This document shows, piece by piece, positions 51,501 to 64,000 of a stretch of DNA of 64,000 nucleotides. Position numbers and translations under genes: made by a program. The stretch's first letter is position 1; every line of letters begins with the position of its first letter. The notes under the pieces are model-generated. The model was not told where the DNA came from, did no database searches, and saw only the letters and a program-made list of their open reading frames with translations. This stretch comes from Lagopus muta (lineage: Eukaryota; Chordata; Aves; Galliformes; Phasianidae), in NCBI RefSeq assembly GCF_023343835.1, contig NC_064437.1:24155001-24219000 (forward strand), in the 5' to 3' direction.

Positions 51501-52755
51501 TGACATTTTTCAAACTGCATTTAGATCTTCTGCAGTTACAGCAATGGAAGGAAGAGGAAAAACAAAAAACAAAAACAAACCAACAAAAAAAACCCACACT
51601 GCTGGCTTTCCCTTTGTCTGGGCTCTGCTTTCTCTGCCTCCCCAGACCTCCAGATCTGGGGGTGCAGTTCCCCTGACACCTTCTACTGTGTAGATACTGC
51701 ATTTGCTATGTGAGCACATGTCCCAGTAGCAACCAGCATCTGTATGGTGTATGAGTGATGGGCTGCCCAACGCTCTCCCACCCCTACAAAGAAAAGATGC
51801 ATATGGATATTTGTCTGGATAAGAGTGTGGCACCCACAAAATTGCCTTTTTTTGTTCTTTTTCATCAGGTTTCAGTTCTCCATCGCTCCTGGGAGCTGGG
51901 CATAACCAGAACAGAGCATGCCAACCACAGCCTGGCATGGTTTTGTAGTCAGCCACTACAGTGAGCATCATTCTCTAGCGGAGGCGTTGAAATCTGGGCA
52001 AAGTGCTCTGTGCCTTTGACCCTCAAAACAAACAGATGGAAACCACAGCAAATGGGCAGGAAAGGGGGAACGGGAAGGGAACAAAGTGACCCACAGGTCT
52101 CCCTGGGTCATCCTGACACAAAGGGAAAACAAAATTCACACAGAGCACACTCTTGCAGGTGATCCAGACATCATCATGTAAGCAATCAAAGGTAACCACA
52201 ACAGAAAGAAAAGCAACGGACAGAAATCTGCCCCAAACAGCTCCCAAATGGCATGAGTTCACACATCCCAGAATGTTGGGCTTTATTAACGAGGGCCACT
52301 CATGCTTTCTGCCCCCAGTGAAATGGAACAATTGGAACAAGGATTTTTTTCTCCTTTTTTTCCCTTTTTTTTCCCCTCTTCCCAAAGAGTTAACAAACCC
52401 AGCATTTTTTTTTTTTTTCCTGGTCATTTTTTCTGCTTTTGTGCCTGTGCATAGAACCCAACACATCGCCGTCACTCACATGGTCTGATCACATTGCTTT
52501 TCAAATGAGAACCAGAACAGAGAGGGGAACCAAGTAGAAAGCTTAAACAAATCCCCCCACACCCTCCCAAAACAACCCCAAAAACCAAACCCATCTGTCT
52601 TTTTCCTTTTCAAGACCACAAAAGTGAGCCAACCAAAACCAGAAAATAAAAACTGAAATAACCCAAAGGAGAAATCGAGAGAGAGATTAGAGGGAGGGGG
52701 GCAAACAAACGGAAAACCAAACATTAACAACCCAAAATAAAATAAAACAAAACTA

Positions 52756-56976
<4,221 letters not shown>

Positions 56977-57449
56977 CTAGGGCAGACCCACAAAAGAGTG
57001 CTGGCTCTCAAGGGGACATGTATTCCTCTCAAGGGAAGAGAATGTATACAGAGCAAAAAGCAGGAGTCAACTGTATGCTCTCAGATACCATAGATGGAGC
57101 TGGCGCAACAAGCCCCAGGACCTGTCAGTATGTCCCAGCCCTTGTACTTCTCCTGGATAGGGCTGGAAGAGCTACAGATGAATCTGAGAACCACGAACCT
57201 TTCAACCAGCACCATGTGTTCTCCAGAGCCCCTTCTGCTTTATGGGAACAGCCCCACAGAGACATAGCCCTGTCCTGGGTCCTTAGCACTTTGAATGAGA
57301 AGCATGGAAGGATAATAATGATAGTCTGATTGAGGCAGCAGTTCTGACACGTAAGGGCAAGCAGGCAACAATCCCATTAGCTTGCTGTGGGCACAGCACT
57401 GCCTGCCTGCTCTCACTTCCTCCATGGCATGTTGAGGACTCAGCAGCGA

Positions 57450-57537
57450 GGGGCCAGGGAGGACTCCAGATGGAATGAAACTAGATGCTATTTGAGATTC
57501 CTTCCAACCCAAGCCATTCTATGATCTATGATTCTGA
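57450..57537 (+). repeat. CR1 LINE 3' end, antisense in PBX1 intron 3
   Basis: TTTGAGATTCCTTCCAACCC, AAGCCATTCTATGATCTATG and ATTCTGAG form the CR1 terminal pattern. Confidence 0.75.
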
Positions 57538-58599
57538 GGCTGGATGAAGGCAACCCCATTGCTCTCCCCCACCCCCTTGGATGGTAAAATCAGATCCTCT
57601 GATTTCCAGAACCAGTCTTGGGCCCAAGCCCCAAAACCCAGCATTTGGCAACCAGTTGGTGGCTTGAGAAGCTTTAGGTGCTCCCGAAACACATGAAGCT
57701 GCTCTGGGGAGAGCATCACCAGCACCCATCCCATGAGATGGAAAATGGGGCTGAAACACAGATTGTGTGGAGTGGTAACCCAAGGTTGACTATCTATCTC
57801 CCATCCCAAGCAATTTCTCCCCCTCTGCTCATCGCCCCCAGGGTCAGCCCATGGGGAGGTGATGAACCCTGCAGCCAACAACCCTGACCTGCCTGGGCTG
57901 TGGGGCTGGGTATGAGAGCTCTGAGCCCAGTGACTCTTTGCTCCCAGACAGCTGAGCAATTTCAGCTTGTCTCCTCTTAGCATGAAATAAGAGCATTAAA
58001 GGAAAATTGCAGGAGAGTGCTGTGCTGTCACAGCGACAGCCAGACAACTGTGTGAAGCCAGACAGAGCTAGAAAGAGGGGGGACAAAGGTCAGGAGAGCC
58101 ATCCCAACCCCTGGTTTTGTAGGGCTGCAGATGGTGGTACTTGCTCTGCCTCCTGCAGCTGTAAAAACGTGGCCCAGTGCATTCACTCCCAAAGCATCTT
58201 GGTGGTAAAAATGACACTGGAATGGGTTGTGAGAAGGAGCAAGCCAGAGGCAAGGCACTGGGTGGGCTCTGCTCTTCCCATTGCTCTTCCTGGGGTGGGG
58301 TGCCAGAGGACGTGGGGTCCCTCTCCCTCTGCAACCAAGGCCTGAAGGATGAGCTGTGACATGCCTTGTGCCCCAGCCATGTGAGTCGGCCACACTGCCC
58401 AGGAGCAGCAGCAGCAGCAGCGGCTGAGGACAGCCACAAAGGTCAGCCCACACCGTGCAACCCTCACACCAGCCCTCCCTGCTCCATGGCACAGTGTCTG
58501 CAACACTGAGGCCATGCTCTGCTTCTCCACCCAAAAGGAGAGATGCTCGGGGTACAAACCACAGTCATCACAAGAGCAAGTTGTACAGCCAGGAAAGAA

Positions 58600-58930
58600 G
58601 CTCTGCAGAACATCTGGAAGCATTTGAAAGAAAGCGATTTGGAGCTTTGGCTTGCAAAGCTTCTCATGCAATTGTCAGTGTTACTAATAGCTGCATTCAT
58701 GACCCAAATAGTTTGTCCTTTTTTTTTTTTTTTTAAAAAAAAAAAGAATCATTTGCCACAAGAAAAAAGCCACATTTTCTTTCTTTTTTCCTTTTTTTCC
58801 CCCTTCTGGAAAATTAACTTTCCAAGCAAAAGTAATACTCAAGAGAGATTTTGATTCAAGCTTAAGGGTCCTTGGAAAACTGCCTGCAATGAGGCCAGCG
58901 CCTCAAAGAGGAGTCCCCTTCGGCAGTGCC
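58600..58930. promoter_or_regulatory. Candidate element around T/A palindrome, PBX1 intron 3
   Basis: GCATTTGAAAGAAAGCGATT, CAATTGTCAGTGTTACTAAT, then a T16A11 run, then AAAATTAACTTTCCAAGC and CTTAAGGGTCCTTGG. It is repeat-free apart from the homopolymers. Confidence 0.25.
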
Positions 58931-59107
58931 AATTTTTAGCCAAATGCAAAGGGAGGAGAGAAGAAAAAAAATTGAGGGGGGAACACATGCTGAGCCTATT
59001 CTAATAGCACACCCCAGCACAAAACAAGAAAGAACTGTCCGAGTGCTAAGAAGGCCTGTTTCCACTGCTGTGGAAAGCAACAGCTTTGCACTGCCCGCAC
59101 TCTGCTA

Positions 59108-59843
<736 letters not shown>

Positions 59844-60913
59844 TTCTCAGTTCTGTTCCAACAACACCAACCAAAACCACACTGAGTGTACCAAAACTTG
59901 CTGAAATCAGTAACAGGGACCACTTCCCAATTCAAGCATGGGATGGAAAGGCTCCAGCCCAAACCTCAGCTTGCCCAGACATCCTCAGCCCCAGGAGGAG
60001 GAGGAGGCAGCACAGAGTGCAGGGCAGGCCATGCCTCAGTTTCCCTGTCTCTAAATACGAGTGAAGCCAAAGCACAGGGAGCTTTTAGCCACTCAAGGAA
60101 ATAATAATAATAAAATGTATGAAATAAGAAGTACCATTTGCAAAATGCCTTTTTTTAGAATCTGGTCGTTCTAGTGAATTCTAAAACTGTGCTAAGAAAA
60201 GGGGCATCAATAAATCAATCCGCACACAACGACTTGCCAAGGAGAGAATTCTTTTCCCCTCTTTGTACTCACTGCTTCAATTATTGCTCCCAGTAAAAGT
60301 CATTCTCACAGTGTTTCCCTCTACCAATTAACTGTGGGGTGCTCAGCTGCTGCTCTGCCTGCAGACTGGACTGAGGAGGAAGGAGGCATACATGGACACA
60401 AATGCATATCCAAGCAAAACTCAAGGGGTTTCATCACATGGAAATCTCACTGTGGTCCCACCTGCTGGCTGTTTGCACACACAGATATGGCCCTCGCTTT
60501 CCACGTGTACACAAACAGGTGTGCGCATCTGCACTAAATAAAATACATCCTTGACAAGCCAACAAAAAAAAAGACATCTCAGAAGAGAAGCAAATTGTAT
60601 TTTCCCGTCTCATCTGTCACAGGGACTCAAAACACAGTGGAAATGCATGAGCATCCCTCACGTGGAAGCGCCTGCATTGCTGGAGCTGGGTGATGCTGTG
60701 TGGGCTTTAGGGAAGCGGTGCCTGAGGTACCTGGGATGCTCATCCCATCCTTTCTGAACCCCAGGCCACAGCAGCAGCAACAAGAGCAAGTGATTTTCAG
60801 CGCATTTAAAAGCATATCTGAAGGCAGTTGCCAATAAGATGTAAAATCAGGGTAGATAAGAAACAGAGCCAAGCAAGGAGTGCGTTCCTCCTCGCTCTGA
60901 AAAACGCCGAAGA

Positions 60914-60950
60914 TCATAGAATCACAGAATCATCAAGGTTGGAGAAGACC
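60914..60950 (-). repeat. Very short CR1 LINE 3' end
   Basis: TCATAGAATCACAGAATCAT and CAAGGTTGGAGAAGACC match only the last ~37 bases of CR1 in reverse complement. Confidence 0.75.
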
Positions 60951-61119
60951 AATATTAAACAACTCCACACTGGAGACAATCATTTACAAAAGGAGGGGTG
61001 GAGGCATGGCACCAAACTGGGGAGCAGAGGCCAATTTCCAAGCAAGAGGAAGCAGATGGGTCCTGCAATCCTCAGCTCATGCCGGCATCACTGCTCTTCC
61101 AGAAGGTGAAGAAGTGATA

Positions 61120-61410
61120 ATACTCACCATATGAACTTGCTATGAAATAAAGAGAATAAATTCCTATTCCCCTATTAAAAAAAGAATCACTAAACAGTAA
61201 CGCATCAAAAGCCCAAACACAAATAGAATGCAAGCCAGGTAAAACACTAATTGAAAAAAAAAACCTGAAAACAAATAAAAAAGAGAGTTGCCGAAACGGC
61301 TGCATCTGGATTTCGAAAGGGAAATATTTTTAGATTAAAAATCTCGGGAATCATTGACCTGACAGGTAGGCACAAGTGATTAATTAGTTTATGTTTGGCG
61401 AGCTGCTTCG
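61120..61410. promoter_or_regulatory. Candidate PBX/MEIS-type element in PBX1 intron 2
   Basis: An AT-rich block contains AACACTAATTG, GCCGAAACGGCTGC, AGATTAAAAATCTCGGGAAT, CATTGACCTGACAGGTAG and GTGATTAATTAGTTTATG. TGACAG is the MEIS/PREP core and TGATTAATTAG a PBX/HOX-like site, about 20 bases apart. This hints at autoregulation. Confidence 0.4.
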
Positions 61411-62399
61411 TGATGGGAAGCACAGGACATCTCCGTGCCATCGCCGTGCTGCAGGAGCGGGACCCTGGGATCGCTGTGCGCTGTGGGCATGCCCACATAC
61501 GTGTTCCCAAAACCCAGCTGGGGCTGGGGGCCATGTGGAATTAGGCTGCTGGGTAAACAAATGGGAAGGGCGATACGTCTGCATGGAATGGATGCAGATC
61601 CTGACAGGCCGCATCCCTCAGCTTAGTACCCCAGTGCACACCCATTTGCTGCTCCTGGTTAAAGAAAGGGGAAGGGGAAGCCAAAGGAAAGATAATGACC
61701 GAGAGCTGGGGCTGGGGGAGGCAAATTCGTGACACAGCTTCTATCCTTGGCTGCTTTTCTGCAGGCTTGGCAGCCCTGAGCTGCAGCAAATGCCACTAGA
61801 GGGTGCTCAGCCCTCACCGAGGGCACCCGCTGGCACAAACCACGTTTCTGTATGCATGTCTATACATACACAAATACACATAAATAGATACGTATCTATA
61901 TTCTAAAAATCAAAGCAAAACCATACTCCTTGTCCCCATGTGCACTGCTGCAAACCATCCCTCAGCTCGCTTGCTGTGTGCTGAGCATGGCCCCTCCATG
62001 GCCACTGGTCACCAGGGTGACCATCACCAGCAGCTGAGGACCACTGAAGCCACATGCCATGGCTCCCCTTGGGGTCACAGAGCCATGTTCTCCTTCCCCT
62101 GCTGTCCCCAGTGGTGACCCCCAGCCAAGAGCACCCAGCACATGCCAGTGGGTCTCATGCACCAGGTCAAGCCCAGGGAAGGGATGGGGATGCCTTGGGG
62201 ACAGCTTGCAGGAAGAAGACATGGGACACAACAGAGGCCAAGCCAGGTGGTGATATAAGAGCCGGACAGCAAAACAAGACAACTAAAGAAAGAAACAAGC
62301 TGATGGCTTTGAAGGAGTAACAGAGGGCCCCTGCCCAAGCTGGGATGCCCCTACATGGCTTTTCTGCTAGCTGTTCCCAACTTGCTGCAGTGCCTTTCC

Positions 62400-62560
62400 A
62401 GGGGGATGTTTAAAGGAGAAGAAGATTTCAAGTAAATGATTGCAACTTATCGAAAATAATGTGCTACTTAGCATTGGAGACAAGCATCCTGGCAGGCAGA
62501 AATGGGAAGCCATGCTGGAGCAGATGGGAGTAATTAGGTTGTGATTTTCAGAAGGGTTTT
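62400..62560. promoter_or_regulatory. Candidate element in PBX1 intron 2
   Basis: GTAAATGATTGCAACTTATC, GAAAATAATGTGCTACTTAG and GGAGTAATTAGGTTGTG occur in a short repeat-free AT-balanced block. Confidence 0.25.
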
Positions 62561-64000
62561 CTTTCCTGCCTCCACTGTGCCTAAGATGTGCTGAGAGGGT
62601 TACAACGCAGCCAGCAGCGGTTGCAGGAAAAGCAAGGATCCCTCTGCCAGGTTGTGAGCTTCCTGCTGCCTTTTCTATGGGGAGATGGGAGCAGCAATGC
62701 CACTTGCGGAGCCCTGCTGGTTGCTCTCACTGGCTACTTCCATAGACAAGGACCATTTGGATGCCTCCTTCTGCACCAGCACATTACATCTCTCCTGGCA
62801 GCAGATGACTTGCCCAAACCCTTTCCTAGACTGGGATGTGCCACTAACACAATGGTGGCATGGCAGCTCCTCTGGGAACACAGTACTCCTGTGTGTACCC
62901 ACACAGCAGCACATCAAACATCAACACTCTTCCCACCTTTTGCAATTTAAACACCATTTGCTTGGGTTCAGAGAGCCCCAGCTTCAGGATTTACACCAGC
63001 TCACTGTTTAACAAAATGCTTTTAGGTCTGAAACAACAGCCAGCAACCAGAGGGACTGCCGTGATGCCAACACTGTGCAAACAAAACCACTAACGAATTG
63101 CATTATTTCAAGCTACTCTCAATATTCCCCGGAGCTTGGTTCTACATTTGTGAACATTTGAGATCAACAGCACTGAACCTGGTACAAAAATACTCCCATC
63201 TGCCTCATATTTGAGGACAGTTAAAACTGCAAGGACTTAACACATGTGGGTGGTTTGTGGCTGGCTGGGGCTCACACCTGTGTGTGTCCACACCCAGGGC
63301 AGCTGGGGCAATCCATGATGGCATGGCCTTCAGTTGCTCTTCCCAAATTTTGCATTTCAATACCGCTTCTAATCACCGTGCACCTACCTAAATTCCTGCT
63401 GTTTCTCCTATTCAAGTATAAGTGCAGCTTGCTTTCTTCTGCAACAACAAAGCAAACACAAAGGAAAATACAAAATTCCCTAACTTGGAAGCCCTGAAGC
63501 TTGAGATCCTGCATAAGCCAAGCTCATGTACTCACACTGCAGCAAGCTCATGTTCAAAATACATACAGAAAACTATGGCCATACCTCAGCCAACAGCTTG
63601 GCCAATGTAGGGAGAGGCACTAAACTGCATATCTCCAAGTCACAGCCCTGTAAAATCACCAATCACAGCCAACAAGGTGGAGTGCTTCCATGCTAAGTCA
63701 ACCCAGAGCCTCTGAGACCTCAGTTGGGTATGTTCACCGTGAAGAGCAACTGAGAAAATCAACATCAAAACGTCAGTACTAATTTCCAACATGAATGGAA
63801 GCTGGTATTTCCAAGTACGCAGGCACACGCCCTTCCAGGAAGTGGGAATTAAGAAAAGTTGTATTTTTTTTCTTACAATTGACATAAAAGTTTCCCTCCT
63901 CCCTCCAACCTTTCCAAAACTTACAAACGGATGAACAGATTTTGCTCAGATTTTCCAAAACAGGCTGCCATGAGATGAGGCATGGAAAATTTCAGCTGGC

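Overview
The window is vertebrate nuclear DNA, almost certainly from a bird and most likely a galliform such as chicken. Long introns, GT/AG splice sites and many truncated CR1 LINE 3' ends (a recurring terminal motif like ATTCTATGATTCTATG) point to an avian genome. It holds no bacterial-style operons. Almost all open reading frames between the exons are chance frames, read-through of exons into introns, or low-complexity artefacts.

Two homeobox genes lie tail to tail. On the plus strand, bases 1 to about 13.2 kb carry the 3' part of LMX1A, a LIM-homeodomain transcription factor. This part comprises 8.2 kb of the upstream intron, six coding exons (8242-12141: second LIM domain, homeodomain, glutamine-rich segment, C-terminus) and a 3'UTR. 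The first LIM domain and the start codon lie upstream of the window. On the minus strand, bases about 34.1 to 64 kb carry the 3' part of PBX1, a TALE homeodomain cofactor. Seven coding exons (59460 down to 38362) encode the equivalent of residues 89-430, followed by a 4.3 kb 3'UTR ending near 34.1 kb. Exon lengths of 245, 191, 136, 160, 113, 90 and 93 bp add up exactly to the last 341 2/3 codons of a 430-residue protein.

Between the genes, about 13.2-34.1 kb, is a 21 kb intergenic interval with no supported gene. It holds CR1 fragments, a minisatellite, one CpG-rich patch and several AT-balanced stretches rich in homeodomain-type TAAT cores that look like conserved noncoding elements. Similar candidates occur in the introns of both genes.

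The LMX1A/PBX1 choice over the paralogues LMX1B/PBX3 rests on diagnostic residues. Convergent LMX1A-PBX1 order matches human 1q23, which suggests long-kept synteny. No undescribed biological system was found. The best leads are the candidate regulatory elements, the preserved PBX1a/PBX1b splice switch, and unusual A/T tracts in the PBX1 3'UTR.
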